Assembly (NCBI GenBank): GCA_015067615.1
Contig: SVMD01000003.1
Span: forward strand, 62,001 to 126,000
Direction: 5' to 3'
Length of the DNA stretch: 64,000 nt
Origin: Oscillospiraceae bacterium
GTDB lineage: Bacteria > Bacillota > Clostridia > Oscillospirales > Oscillospiraceae
Shown: one piece after another, positions 17,365 through 27,100 of the stretch
Layout of the letters: each line of letters opens with the position of its first letter
Position numbering within the stretch: the first letter of the stretch is position 1
Notes under the pieces: generated by a model
Told to the model about the DNA's origin: nothing
The model's database searches: none
Seen by the model: only the letters and a program-made list of their open reading frames with translations
Made by a program: the position numbers and the translations under genes

Positions 17365-17476
17365 AGCTTAGGAACTGCGGATTTTGCCAGCGTTCGCAGT
17401 TGCCTGAAAATCGCACAACGAAGTCCAACTCCTCACTTTTCCGATGTAAAAGCCGCCCTGTACAGGGCGGTTTTTG
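17365..17476 (+). ncRNA. Candidate small RNA
   Basis: A promoter-like pair (TTCACA 17330-17335, 17-base spacer, TAAAAT 17353-17358) is followed about 95 bases later by a textbook terminator: an 8-bp stem (17453-17460 with 17463-17470) and TTTTT at 17471-17475. Between them is no open frame with a ribosome-binding site. The -35 box is weak, so this is a candidate only. Confidence 0.35.
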
Positions 17477-17568
17477 CTGTTTATTCACGACCACCGTAGT
17501 TTCCCACAGATGTCCATTCGTAACGCCGCAGGGTAAAAGGCTGCAGCACAACCAAAAAAAGAAAGAAC

Positions 17569-17633
17569 GTCTCCGCATTGCCGGAAGTCCGTACCCTGGG
17601 TACAGACTTCCGGACATCTGCGGAGACTTTTTT
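17569..17633. terminator. Long bidirectional terminator after the GH2 gene
   Basis: A long interrupted hairpin (outer stem 17569-17577 with 17619-17627, inner stem of about 9-15 bp) is flanked by TTTTTT on the plus strand and by a T-rich stretch on the minus strand (complement of 17553-17566). It ends the GH2 operon, whose last stop codon is at 17685. Confidence 0.85.
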
Positions 17634-17684
17634 AAATGGCTTTATTTATCTTATGGGCTTCCGGAATCGGGATCGCATCGCGAA

Positions 17685-20600
17685 TCAGTCCACACTGAAG
17701 GACCTGCCGGAACCTCTGACCATGGGAGAATACACGTAAATCCGGGAACCATCGGGCTTTTCATAATAGACATAAGCGCGATAGGTATATGCCATACCTC
17801 CGCTCAGGGGCTTAAAGGTATAGCTGAAGGTTCCATCCTCCTCATAATCGGACACAACCTTGTTCGACGCACCGGAGGTGGACACGATCAGGTTTCTGGA
17901 ACCCAGCAGAGAAGAGGGGATGTACAGGATGCCGTGCTTAACTTCTTCATAATACAGGTCAGGATTCACGAAAATATCGGACTGACCGGTAACAGTGGTT
18001 CTGGAATTCTGATATGTCACCTTTACGGAAACCGTGGGTGCAACCTTCTCCGGACCCTCAGCAGGCGCCTTGACGGTAATGGTGCAGGAAGCGCTGTATT
18101 CGCCGACAGTAGCAGTAATGATCACAGTTCCCTCAGAAATCGCAGTCACGGTTCCGTCTGTCACCGTTGCAATGGCCCGGGCGGAGGTTCTCCAAATCAC
18201 CTCTGCATCGGCTGCCTCAGCAGGTGTGATTTTTGCGGTCAGGGTTACAATATCACCTTCGGTCAGTGTCAGCATCGTCTCGCTCATCTCAATACCTGTT
18301 ACGGCAGGAGCGGGCTGCGCCACTGTCACCTGGCACTCGGCTGTGATGTCACCGACAGCGGCGGTAATCACAGCGCTGCCAGGGGCAACGGCAGTCACCA
18401 CGCCATCTGTAACTGTGACAATTCCGGAGTCAGAGGAGCTCCAGATCACCTGGGCACCGGCCGCCTCGGCGGGCGTAATCTGTGCGGTCAGGGTTGCGGT
18501 ATCACCTTCATTCATGGACAAGGCAGTCCGGTTCAGGGTAATGCCTGTTACAACGGGAGCAGGCTCTGCCACAGTCACACAGCATTCGGCGGTAATGTCA
18601 CCGACAGCAGCGGTAATCAAAGCATTACCGGGAGCGACGGCAGTCACCACGCCATCTGCCACCGTGACAATTCCGGAATCAGAGGAATTCCAAATCACCT
18701 GAACATTGGCAGCCTCGGCAGGTGTGACCTCAGCGGTCAGGGTCACGGTATCACCTGTTACCAGGGACAAAGCCGTACGGCTCAGCGTAATACCCGTCAC
18801 AACAGGGGCAGCCTCTGCCACTGTCACCCGGCACTCGGCAGTGATTTCGCCCACTGCAGCCGTAACCACAGCGGTACCGGGAGCAACGGCAGTTACCACG
18901 CCATCCTCAACCACCACAATTTCGGGATCGGAGGAGGTCCAGGTCACGGTCTTGTCAGTGGCATCTTCAGGTGCAACTTCTGCTTCCAGGGTATAGGTTT
19001 CACCGATCTCCAGTTCGATTTCATTCACGTTCAGCGTGATCTCCTCGACGGGAATCTCAGTCTCCTCCTGGGCAACGGTATTGACCCAGACGCTGTCACT
19101 GCTGAGACCGCTGGAGGTAGCGTTCAGCGTAAAGCCGCCGCCTGTCTTTGTGGAACGAACGATTACCAGCGCCTTGCCTGCATAGGCATCAATATTGGCT
19201 GTAGTAGCACTGGTCAGAACAGTGCTCTGCTGGTACTTTCTGAGGGTAGCAGGATCGCCGTTGTCCACGCCGACGATCTCACCTTCGCCGGTCAGGGAAA
19301 GCTGAATTCTGTTGGCAGCGGCAGTATCCAGATTGCCGTTGCTGTCGGTGATATCCAGGGTGATGTAGCTCAGGCTGTAACCGTCCGCAACGATTTCAGT
19401 CTTGTCCGCGTAGGCATCGATCTTTGCGGCAGCGCCGGGGGTATTGACCCGGGAGTTGCCGACGGTGTTTTCAATGACATTGCCGTTGGCGTCGTAGGCC
19501 ACCACATAAATGGAACCGGGAGTGTAGGTCACGTTCACCCGGACGGACATTGCGGTAGCGCCGGAGGTGGTGATCTTAGAGCAGTAGGAGCTGTTGTTCA
19601 CCGTTGTGCTATAGGTACCGTAGGTGTAGCCTGCAGCGGTGGTATTCACCTTGCGGGTGGCCGTAGCCAGCTTGAGCGTATTGCCGTTGCTGTCAGTACG
19701 GTACAGTTCGATCTTGGGCGCGTTGGTATAGATCCACACGGGGGTCTTGCCGCTGGACACATACTGATTGTCAGCGTCCCAGGCAGTCACCAGATGGGCG
19801 GTGGTATCCTTCTCGTTCCACTGGCTGCGGTAGAAATAGTACTTATCCTTGGGGAAGCCTGCGGTATCCACCGCGCCGAAATAGGAGGAGTTGGGTGCCG
19901 CACCCAGGTCAGTAAAGGTACCGGGCTCGGTTCTCCACCAGGGGGTAGGCTCGCCGATGTAGTCAAAGCCGGTCCAGAAGAATTCGCCGGAAATGTAGTC
20001 CTTGGTAATTACCTGATACCAGCCGTCGTGGGCAGTGGTGCCCCAGAAGACGCAGTAGTTATCGTAGGCATTGCCAACGTAGGGACCCCTGGAGCTCTGG
20101 TACAGGGAACTGCTGCTGCTGTAACGGTTGTAAGCGCCGCGGGAATTGATGGAGGAGACAGATTCCGTGGCGACCAGCTTCCATTTGGGATAATTGCTGT
20201 GGGTGGTCGCCATCTGGCTGACGTAGTAATTGAAGCCCACCACGCCGCCGCTTTCGGCGATCAGACGGTCAACCTTGGCTGTCACACCTGTAGAGGTAGT
20301 CCTGACCGCACCGTTGTTATCACCATGGGTAATGGGTCTGGTCTTGTCCAGAGACTGGACCCAGGAGATCATGTTGGAGCAATGGGTCGTATACTGGGAA
20401 GTGTTGCCGCCGTTGATAATGTTAGTGATCTCGTTACCGATATCCCACATGATAATGGAGGGATCGTTTCTATCCCGGAGGACCATGGACTTCAGGGTGA
20501 ATTCCACCCAGGTCTCGCCACTTCTGGCACCGATCAGGCCATTGTCCGCAGAGATGGTCTTGTTGAAATACTCGCTGAAATCATGGGTGTTGCCATTCTT

Positions 20601-21812
20601 GGCGGCACTCCAGCCGTCGAAGGCCTCTTCCATGACCAGGAAGCCCATCTCATTACACATGCGGATAAAGTCCTTATCTGCCATATTATGGCTGGTACGG
20701 ATGGCATTGCAGCCCATATCCTTCATGATGACGAGCTGGCGTCTCATGGCATCGTTATAGGCGGCTGCGCCCAGGGCGCCCTGATCGTGGTGCAGGCACA
20801 CGCCTTTCAGCTTCATGGGCACACCATTCAGGGAAAAACCGGTATTTGCATCGAATTTGAAGTACCGGAAGCCGAAATCCGTGAAGTTGACATCCACAAC
20901 ATTGTTATCAATGATAACTTCAGATTTCAAAATATACAGAGCCGGAGACTCAACGCTCCAAAGCTCTGGTGCATAAACCTGTAAAGTAGAGTTGACTGTG
21001 GTGCTGTTGCCGCCGGACACATTGGCCTGTGTGTTCACCGGATCCGATACTGCCACACCATTGGCATCCAGCATGGTGCTGCGCACAGTAACCGCGGTAT
21101 TGGAAGAGGAATCGTTTGCCACTACGGTTTCCACATTCACCGTAACATTGCCATTTCGCTGCTGTTCCAGATTGGGGGTGGTAATGTAGGTTCCGTTCAT
21201 TGCCACGTGAACCGGATTGGTGACAGTCAGGGTAACATCCCGGTAAATACCGCTGCCGGAATACCATCTGCTGGAGGACAGCTGATTGACGACCTTGACA
21301 GCAATCACATTGTCCGTTTTACCGTCACAGACCAGGTGATCGGAAATGTCAAAGGCGAAGCTGTTATAGCCATAGTGGTTCTCGCCCACATAGGTGCCGT
21401 TCACATAAACATAAGTGTGATTGTAGGATCCGTCAAAGGAAAGGGTAACGGTTTTCCCTTCGTCGGATGCATCCATAGTGAAGTGCTTGCGATACCAGCC
21501 GGTTCCACCGGGGAGCCATCCGCTCTCCACTTCTGTACCGGAGGTGGTGAAGTTCTGGAAAATGCTGAAATCGTGGGGAAGGGAGACGTCCTCCCAGGAT
21601 GTGTCGCTGAAGTCTTTGTTCTGTGCGGAAGATGAGGTGCCAAGATAGAATTTCCAGTTTTCGTTGAAATTGATATCCCGGTCCTCAGGGGGTTGGACTG
21701 CGCTTTGGGTGCTTTCGGCCTGTTCTTCTGCTGATACCGGTATAATACATACCGTCAGCAGCATGAACACTGAAAGCAGCAGTGACAGTGTTCGCTTTGC
21801 AAGGGACTTCAT
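17685..21812 (-). CDS. Secreted GH2 glycosidase (beta-galactosidase-like) with four Big2 domains
   Basis: A 1375-residue protein. A signal peptide (residues 1-28, cleavage after VSA) is followed by the GH2 sugar-binding domain (about 45-200), the GH2 beta-sandwich (200-310) and TIM barrel (310-620). The acid/base Glu461 sits in MWDIGNE and the likely nucleophile Glu550 in LVATES; a GEFFWTGFDYIGEPTPWW block closes the barrel. A DUF4982-like beta region (640-900), four Big2 domains of about 81 residues (922-1250) and a C-terminal domain of about 110 residues follow. No LPXTG or S-layer domain is seen, so it may stick to the wall through its Big2 or C-terminal domains. It starts 27 bases after the radical SAM gene with a good ribosome-binding site and is the last gene of that operon. 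Substrate may be beta-galactoside, but GH2 covers several specificities. Confidence 0.93.
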   Translation of the reverse strand: MKSLAKRTLSLLLSVFMLLTVCIIPVSAEEQAESTQSAVQPPEDRDINFNENWKFYLGTSSSAQNKDFSDTSWEDVSLPHDFSIFQNFTTSGTEVESGWLPGGTGWYRKHFTMDASDEGKTVTLSFDGSYNHTYVYVNGTYVGENHYGYNSFAFDISDHLVCDGKTDNVIAVKVVNQLSSSRWYSGSGIYRDVTLTVTNPVHVAMNGTYITTPNLEQQRNGNVTVNVETVVANDSSSNTAVTVRSTMLDANGVAVSDPVNTQANVSGGNSTTVNSTLQVYAPELWSVESPALYILKSEVIIDNNVVDVNFTDFGFRYFKFDANTGFSLNGVPMKLKGVCLHHDQGALGAAAYNDAMRRQLVIMKDMGCNAIRTSHNMADKDFIRMCNEMGFLVMEEAFDGWSAAKNGNTHDFSEYFNKTISADNGLIGARSGETWVEFTLKSMVLRDRNDPSIIMWDIGNEITNIINGGNTSQYTTHCSNMISWVQSLDKTRPITHGDNNGAVRTTSTGVTAKVDRLIAESGGVVGFNYYVSQMATTHSNYPKWKLVATESVSSINSRGAYNRYSSSSSLYQSSRGPYVGNAYDNYCVFWGTTAHDGWYQVITKDYISGEFFWTGFDYIGEPTPWWRTEPGTFTDLGAAPNSSYFGAVDTAGFPKDKYYFYRSQWNEKDTTAHLVTAWDADNQYVSSGKTPVWIYTNAPKIELYRTDSNGNTLKLATATRKVNTTAAGYTYGTYSTTVNNSSYCSKITTSGATAMSVRVNVTYTPGSIYVVAYDANGNVIENTVGNSRVNTPGAAAKIDAYADKTEIVADGYSLSYITLDITDSNGNLDTAAANRIQLSLTGEGEIVGVDNGDPATLRKYQQSTVLTSATTANIDAYAGKALVIVRSTKTGGGFTLNATSSGLSSDSVWVNTVAQEETEIPVEEITLNVNEIELEIGETYTLEAEVAPEDATDKTVTWTSSDPEIVVVEDGVVTAVAPGTAVVTAAVGEITAECRVTVAEAAPVVTGITLSRTALSLVTGDTVTLTAEVTPAEAANVQVIWNSSDSGIVTVADGVVTAVAPGNALITAAVGDITAECCVTVAEPAPVVTGITLNRTALSMNEGDTATLTAQITPAEAAGAQVIWSSSDSGIVTVTDGVVTAVAPGSAVITAAVGDITAECQVTVAQPAPAVTGIEMSETMLTLTEGDIVTLTAKITPAEAADAEVIWRTSARAIATVTDGTVTAISEGTVIITATVGEYSASCTITVKAPAEGPEKVAPTVSVKVTYQNSRTTVTGQSDIFVNPDLYYEEVKHGILYIPSSLLGSRNLIVSTSGASNKVVSDYEEDGTFSYTFKPLSGGMAYTYRAYVYYEKPDGSRIYVYSPMVRGSGRSFSVD
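18064..19050 (-). repeat. Four tandem Big2-coding repeats
   Basis: Four units of about 243-270 bases encode the Big2 domains of the GH2 protein. Units two and three are nearly identical over long stretches (same DGVVTAVAPG coding block, TVA linker), which suggests recent internal duplication. Confidence 0.85.
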
Positions 21813-21839
21813 TGGTTTTCCTTCTTTCTTGTTTCTTTT

Positions 21840-23003
21840 TTACAAATCACATATATGGGATTTGATTTGTACATCGTTAAGATCCGCAGATACCTCAGGC
21901 AAGAGCTTCGCATATTCCTGATAGTACTTTGCAGACAGTTCACTGACCTGACACAGATACTCCGGTCTGCCGTCCAGGCTGCCGGTTTCATTGGCGACCA
22001 TAGCAGCACAGGCATGACAGAGCCAGTAATTGGGGCAGTTGGTACATACAGCGGAGTATCTCAGCTTCTCCGTCTTTTCGGTGATCTCCTGCCAGGCCTC
22101 TGTGAAGCTGTGCTCTCTCAGACTGCTCTTGAACATGGTATTCATGCCGCAGTTGCCCAGATTGCCCTGCCAGTCAACCCAGAAGGAGCATCGTCCGGCA
22201 CGGCAGCGCAGTTCACTGGGTGCCTGCTGCGCCTGATGAAGAAGCATTTCCTCTGTAACAGGCACGAACCGGCTGAATCTTTTTGCCTGTGCCCGGAACC
22301 AGGCAGGTTCCTGCTGGAGCCAATCGGCACGGACCTTCGCTCTGGCAGCCTGATCGGGTGTCATACGGTCATTCTGACCAACCATATTCCCGTCACGTCT
22401 GACAGGCGGGAACATATAGGTCGCCACCTGAATGGGAGAACCCTGGGACTTTGCATACAGGATTATCTCATCCAGGTCATGCATATTGTACTGGGTGATG
22501 CTGGTGTTGAATTTCACAGGAACATTGTTTTGCTTCAGCCAATCCACAGCACGCCGCACACGATTGTATGCATCACCATCTCCGCACAGAGCCTCGTAAG
22601 TATCCTCGCTTGCTCCATACAGGGTAATATTGATCCGGGTGGGGCAGTGCTTGCCCAGCCACTTGGCCATTGCCTCATCAATGAGGGTACCATTGGAGTT
22701 GATACTGATCTGCAGACCCATTTCCTGCATTTTTGCAATCAGGGTCTGGATGTCCTGGCGCAGGAAGGGCTCGCCGCCGGTCAGCAGGGGCAGGAGCAGG
22801 CCGCCCTCCATGGCCTGACGGGCAATATCCAGCCAGAATTCCGTGGGGAGCAAACCACCGGCAGCCTTGACCTCCGCCATATCCTTTCTGACATAGCACA
22901 TCTTGCAGGAAAGATTACAGGTAGGAAGCAATTCAAATGCGCCGGTCAGGGGCACTTTATTCTTTCCGGCTTTTTCCCAAAGCCGATCAAAAACTTCACC
23001 CAT
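21840..23003 (-). CDS. Radical SAM/SPASM peptide-modifying enzyme
   Basis: A 387-residue enzyme with the radical SAM motif CNLSCKMC (Cys29, Cys33, Cys36) binding the SAM-cleaving [4Fe-4S] cluster, a LLTGGEPF block and a SINSNG block for SAM binding. The C-terminal SPASM part carries at least seven cysteines (CRAGRC...LGNC, then CTNCPNYWLCHAC and a last YLC), enough for two auxiliary clusters. SPASM enzymes of this type make carbon-carbon, ether or thioether links in ribosomal peptides, or activate sulfatases; CxxxCxxC is standard, and there is no sulfatase nearby. The gene starts one base after the HPr-kinase-like gene stop with an AGGAGG site, and the 82-residue candidate substrate peptide is two genes upstream. 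An N-terminal peptide-recognition domain is not obvious; the separate PqqD-like protein may supply it. Confidence 0.93.
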   Translation of the reverse strand: MGEVFDRLWEKAGKNKVPLTGAFELLPTCNLSCKMCYVRKDMAEVKAAGGLLPTEFWLDIARQAMEGGLLLPLLTGGEPFLRQDIQTLIAKMQEMGLQISINSNGTLIDEAMAKWLGKHCPTRINITLYGASEDTYEALCGDGDAYNRVRRAVDWLKQNNVPVKFNTSITQYNMHDLDEIILYAKSQGSPIQVATYMFPPVRRDGNMVGQNDRMTPDQAARAKVRADWLQQEPAWFRAQAKRFSRFVPVTEEMLLHQAQQAPSELRCRAGRCSFWVDWQGNLGNCGMNTMFKSSLREHSFTEAWQEITEKTEKLRYSAVCTNCPNYWLCHACAAMVANETGSLDGRPEYLCQVSELSAKYYQEYAKLLPEVSADLNDVQIKSHICDL

Positions 23004-23004
23004 T

Positions 23005-23934
23005 TCAGTTTTCCTCCTCTTGTAATCTGCGTTCCAGGACAGCTACAGCTTCCTCGCTGATGGTACACTTTAAACCATATGCCGGAACATCCCCCAGCAG
23101 CTGGGCCAGAAGATCCATGGCTTTTCTCCGGGAAAGCGGGTCCCAGCCGTCGATGATAACCTGTCGCATCAGAAGCGACAGCGCTTTTGCAGGCCTGAGC
23201 CGAACAACGGAATTTTCACCGGCCTGCTGCAGCAGAACCAGACACCTAAGGGGAAGGATCTGATCACTTCCTACAGGTTCGGACCCGTCGTAGGGATAGC
23301 CATAGGTCATCCACTGCTGATCGGTCTTCCGCAGCAGCGTACGGTCATTGCAAATAATCCGGGCATTTCTGTACTGACGCCACAGCTTTGCCTGGGTGGT
23401 TTTTCCGGTACCGGAAGGGGCGCTGAACAGAATACCTCTGTGTTCATGCAGCACCTGGGAGGCATGCAGCAGCAGAACGTTCCTATGCAGCAGGATCTGT
23501 CGGATGGGCAGCATGCGCAGGATCTGATACACCTGATCCTGAGGCACATCAAATTCATCCGTATTGATGATGCAGCTTACCAGGGAAAAATCCGTGGTGT
23601 ATTTTGTCTGTGCCACCGCACCACGGTCACCGCCGTCCAGCTCACAGTAGCAGTACCCGCCCTCCTGATAATAAATCAGCAGTTTATCACGACCCACAGG
23701 CTCGGTGTGAAGAAGATCCGACCTTTTCCAGTCCCAGGACACCTGGACAGTGATGTCAGCAGGCACGGAATCGCTGACCACAAAAGGCAGGAATTCCGAA
23801 GTGATATTCAGCGGCCGGTCTGCTTCCAGCCGCAGTATGATGCCCGCAAGGCTGATATGGATAACGATAGGATCATCCCCCTGTAAGTAGAAAGGGCCGG
23901 TACCTAAATACCGGCCCTTTCGGTCAGTGTACAA
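23005..23934 (-). CDS. HPr-kinase-like protein of a peptide-modification operon
   Basis: A 309-residue protein with a P-loop SAPSGTGKTT (residues 171-180) and an ICNDRT segment (Asp197), the pattern of HPrK/PckA-like serine kinases. The N-terminal 130 residues form the extra domain (LAGIILRLEADRPL) seen in kinases linked to RiPP clusters, not the HPr kinase N-domain. In some lasso peptide clusters such kinases phosphorylate the last serine of the precursor. The start is doubtful: the only in-frame candidate near the peptide gene is TTG at 23934, without a ribosome-binding site, and a strong hairpin covers codons 5-15. An AGGGGG stretch just after the hairpin has no in-frame ATG, GTG or TTG close to it. 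Confidence 0.83.
   Translation of the reverse strand: MYTDRKGRYLGTGPFYLQGDDPIVIHISLAGIILRLEADRPLNITSEFLPFVVSDSVPADITVQVSWDWKRSDLLHTEPVGRDKLLIYYQEGGYCYCELDGGDRGAVAQTKYTTDFSLVSCIINTDEFDVPQDQVYQILRMLPIRQILLHRNVLLLHASQVLHEHRGILFSAPSGTGKTTQAKLWRQYRNARIICNDRTLLRKTDQQWMTYGYPYDGSEPVGSDQILPLRCLVLLQQAGENSVVRLRPAKALSLLMRQVIIDGWDPLSRRKAMDLLAQLLGDVPAYGLKCTISEEAVAVLERRLQEEEN
23891..23920 (-). terminator. Hairpin after the candidate precursor gene
   Basis: A perfect 12-bp stem (23909-23920 with 23891-23902) and 6-base loop lie 20 bases after the peptide stop codon. The sequence after it (CTACTTA) is poor in T, so it looks like an attenuator or a 3' stabiliser that would give more peptide mRNA than enzyme mRNA. 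It overlaps the apparent start of the kinase gene. Confidence 0.7.
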
Positions 23935-23939
23935 TCATA

Positions 23940-24188
23940 TCAGGATGTGAAGAAAATACCGCTGGCGGCATAGTAGCAGTCACAATCATTGTAGAAATCG
24001 ATATTGTATCTGGAACTATAGGTAGTTGCCGGCATGGGCGTACCGATTGCTTTGTAGTAATCTTCACAGGGATCATGCTCAGGATGCTTGGGGCCGGAAT
24101 TGACAACCATGCCACAATTGCTTGCAATGCTGGTGTCCAGCTCGTAGTTTTCCACTTCCAGCAGAGGCTTTTCGTATTTCAGTTTCAT
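23940..24188 (-). CDS. Candidate RiPP precursor peptide, 82 residues
   Basis: The peptide begins with a charged, leader-like stretch (MKLKYEKPLLEVENYELDT, residues 1-19) of the kind seen in short Clostridia precursor peptides, followed by a SIASNCGMVV segment and a Tyr-, Asn-, Gly- and Cys-rich C-terminal part. It has four cysteines (25, 41, 69, 71), the last two as Cys-Asp-Cys before Tyr-Tyr, and ends in Phe-Phe-Thr-Ser. There is no signal peptide or membrane segment. AAGGAGG lies six bases before the ATG, and the gene starts ten bases after the stop of the fibro-slime gene, so translation is likely coupled. Enzymes that act on such peptides (kinase-like, radical SAM, PqqD-like) surround it. 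The leader/core border is not known. A longer frame to 24227 has no site. Confidence 0.78.
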   Translation of the reverse strand: MKLKYEKPLLEVENYELDTSIASNCGMVVNSGPKHPEHDPCEDYYKAIGTPMPATTYSSRYNIDFYNDCDCYYAASGIFFTS

Positions 24189-24198
24189 GTAGTCCTCC

Positions 24199-27100
24199 TT
24201 ATTCCCCAGCCTCAGGCGCAGGGGCATCGGTGACTTCGGGATCTCCGGTGATCTCGGGATCTCCGGTGATCTCGGGATCTTCGATCACTTCGGGCTCTTC
24301 GGTAACTTCGGGCTCTTCGGTCACTTCAGGCTCTTCGGTCACTTCAGGCTCTTCGGTGACTTCGGGCTCTTCGGTCACTTCAGGCTCTTCGGACAGGTCA
24401 TACTCTTCAGGTTCCTCAGGCAATGCAGGGGCGCCGCTGACGATCATGAAGTCGGCAGTACCGGTAACCTTGATGGTGGAGACAGAGATCAAAGCGCTCT
24501 CTGCGGTAACCCTGAAGGTAGCAATATTGTTGGACACTTCCGCATACCGGGTAATATCATAATAGATATCGGTGCTATTGTTGATCTCAATATTATTGCC
24601 GTTGATGCTCACGACACCGCTGCCGGACGGAGCCTTGATGCCCAGGAAGACCTTGTTCCGGTTCTGGTCCCACTTTTTCAGGGAGAAGGTGACGGACTGA
24701 CCGGCCTTCATATAAACCTCTTCCTTGGGACCTGCGCTCTGGTAAGTCTGAGCGTCCTTGATCTCGCCGTTGCAGTCGGTGAACACGACGTAGTTCACAC
24801 CATCCCACTCGATTTCAAACACAGGATCGTCGTTCTCATCCACAACAAGCTCTCCATTCTCATCAAACACATAAGAATACTTTGTGCTGTCAAGCAGCAG
24901 CTTGTTTCTCAGAGAGTCCACAGTGATGTAGGCCTCGCCGTCCCGGCGGTATGCATCTTCGATGGGGGTGCTGCCGGAGGTCTCACCGGTGAAGGCATTG
25001 GCGGGATTGTAGACCCGGATGCCGTCCAGATAGAAATCGCAGCCTCTGAAGTAGCCGCCGTTGACCTGAATTGCCTTGGACAGGGATACGGTCACGGTGT
25101 AGGTACCGTAGTTGTTTGCCGTCCAGCAGAACACAGGAATGTTGTACAGGGTGTTGTCAGTCAGCTGGGTTTCCTCAACGGGCTTGTAGATGGTGTTGCG
25201 GTTCCAGGTATATTCCACATTGCCCGCTTCGTCCTTGACGGTGATCATCATATATGCGGACCGATCGCTGGTACGGGCGTACAGTGCGGTGCCTGTGCCT
25301 TTGAAGGTGTAGCTGAAGGTTGCGGCAGCACTTTCAGTATTCACGTACTTGCTGGTGCCGTTGCTGTCGCCGGAGTTGGTCAGGTAATGCACATCGGAGC
25401 CGTAGGGGCTGTCAGAGGTGGTGCCCACACGGCCTTCCTCCTGGTAGCCGCCCTGGGGAGTGCCCACAGTCTGCCACTGGAGAGGATTACCCGTCATGGG
25501 ATCCGTAAGCGTCAGGTTCAGACCTGCAAAGTCTTCCTCGTAGTACATGGTGGTGGCGGGCATAATGGTGACAGTACCAACGGTACCATCCAGATCGTCT
25601 GCACCAGAGGTCAGACCAACCTGGTAGTAGAATATCTCTGCACCGGTTAACTGCCCGGTCAGGGTGTAGACCACCTTACCATTCACGATCTGCAGGATGC
25701 CGTACTCACCTGTGAAGCTGTTGCTGAAGGTACCGTCAGCAGCGTTGCTGATACCTGCCAGCGTCAGGGTGTCGTTGGTTGCGGAGTAGGTATCGTTTGC
25801 CAGGGGATTCAGCTCCACAGCCAAGCCGAAGTCCAGGACAAATTCGTCGTTGGCGATATCGGCCACGGGACTCAGCAGCTTGTTGGTGTTGGTGAAGTAA
25901 ATCACGTCAACAGCTTGCTCGGAGCCCTTGGTAGTGATGGTGTCACTGGTATAGGGGTCATCATTGGAAATAACATCAGAGCTGTCTGCGTAGGCAGTAT
26001 TGATTGTGTGTGCCCAGGAAGGCGTGCCCCAGGCGTTGTTGGTGGAGCCTGCGTCGGGGTCCTGCTCAACCACATAGTACTGATTCACGCCATTGAAGTC
26101 CACGTCATAGAAGCGGACAGTCTCGCCGTTCTTGACGTTGAAGGTGCCGTCGGAGGCGGTGGAGCCGTTGCCCACAAAGTTGCCGTTGGCATCATATCGG
26201 GAGAAGCGGACGCCGGTCATGGCCACATCGTTTTCGTACAGGATGTAGGTAAAGTTACGCTGATTCAAAGTAGCGAACAGCTCATCGGTGATCAGGCCAT
26301 CATCTTCATTCTCGTTGTCCTGCTTGTACAGCTTCTCATCGATGTGCTTGGAAACAGCGACGTAGTCATTCTGGGGCAGGTTGAAGCGGATCTTGTTGTT
26401 GGACAGGTTGGCGCCGCGCTCCACGTAGACGATGGTCAGGGTGTGGTTATCGGTGGCGGCGAAGGTGGCGCGGTTGGTGTTCAGCTTGCCCATAGTCTCG
26501 CCGTCGTTGAAGATGGCGCCCTGGGAGATGGGCTCGCCATCAGTAGCGGGGCCATAGGTTCCGGTTGCGTCGCCCACAGCCATGCCGCTGGAGCAGGTCC
26601 AGAATGTCACTTCATTGGCGGCAAAGTCGATCTTGCCGGAAACGGCATCATGGATACCGCCCAGGTCCAGAACCAGCACGTCATCGACGAAGACCCAGAC
26701 GTCATCGTCACCGGAGAACTCGAACGCGATTGCTTCAGAGGCATCATCAGAGGGATTGATTCTGCCGTTCTCGGTCATGGTGAAGGGAACAGAAGTGATC
26801 ACGCTGAAGAAGTAATTATACGCGTTGGTACCGGAAGCGCTGTTCATAGTTGCCAGTCGGTACGCGCCGGTACTGAGACTTTGTCCGTCAGTCTGGACGA
26901 TGGTGGTATCCTGCTTATTATCCGAAACAGGTTTGTTAAACGGCATAAAGCAAGTGGACCACAATTGTTGGTAACCGCTACCAAGATCTCTGTAGCCCTG
27001 CAGAACAACGGGCGCATCCAGAACTTCCAGGTTCACATCGCTCTTAGCCTCACCGTTGGGGAAATAGGCGCCGTTAAAGGAGGAATCGAAGGTGTAGTAG

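Larger units (their letters stand above)
16905..17684. other. Long intergenic region, AT-rich, with a possible small RNA
   Basis: No convincing protein gene lies in these 780 bases; short open frames have no ribosome-binding site and no recognisable sequence. The stretch 17040-17260 is clearly more AT-rich than its surroundings. Two strong stem-loops lie near the right end (17453-17475 and 17569-17632), and a promoter-like pair at 17330-17358 precedes the first. Confidence 0.5.

Noticed and set aside
18064-19050. Tandem repeats as a CRISPR or satellite
   Set aside because: They are in frame and code Big2 domains.
17400-20984. A 1194-codon open frame antisense to the GH2 gene
   Set aside because: The coding strand has clear GH2 and Big2 motifs; the antisense frame has no start signal and repeats only because the Big2 units repeat.
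24229-24399. Short repeats as a CRISPR array
   Set aside because: The 18-base units follow each other directly without spacers and code a regular six-residue repeat.
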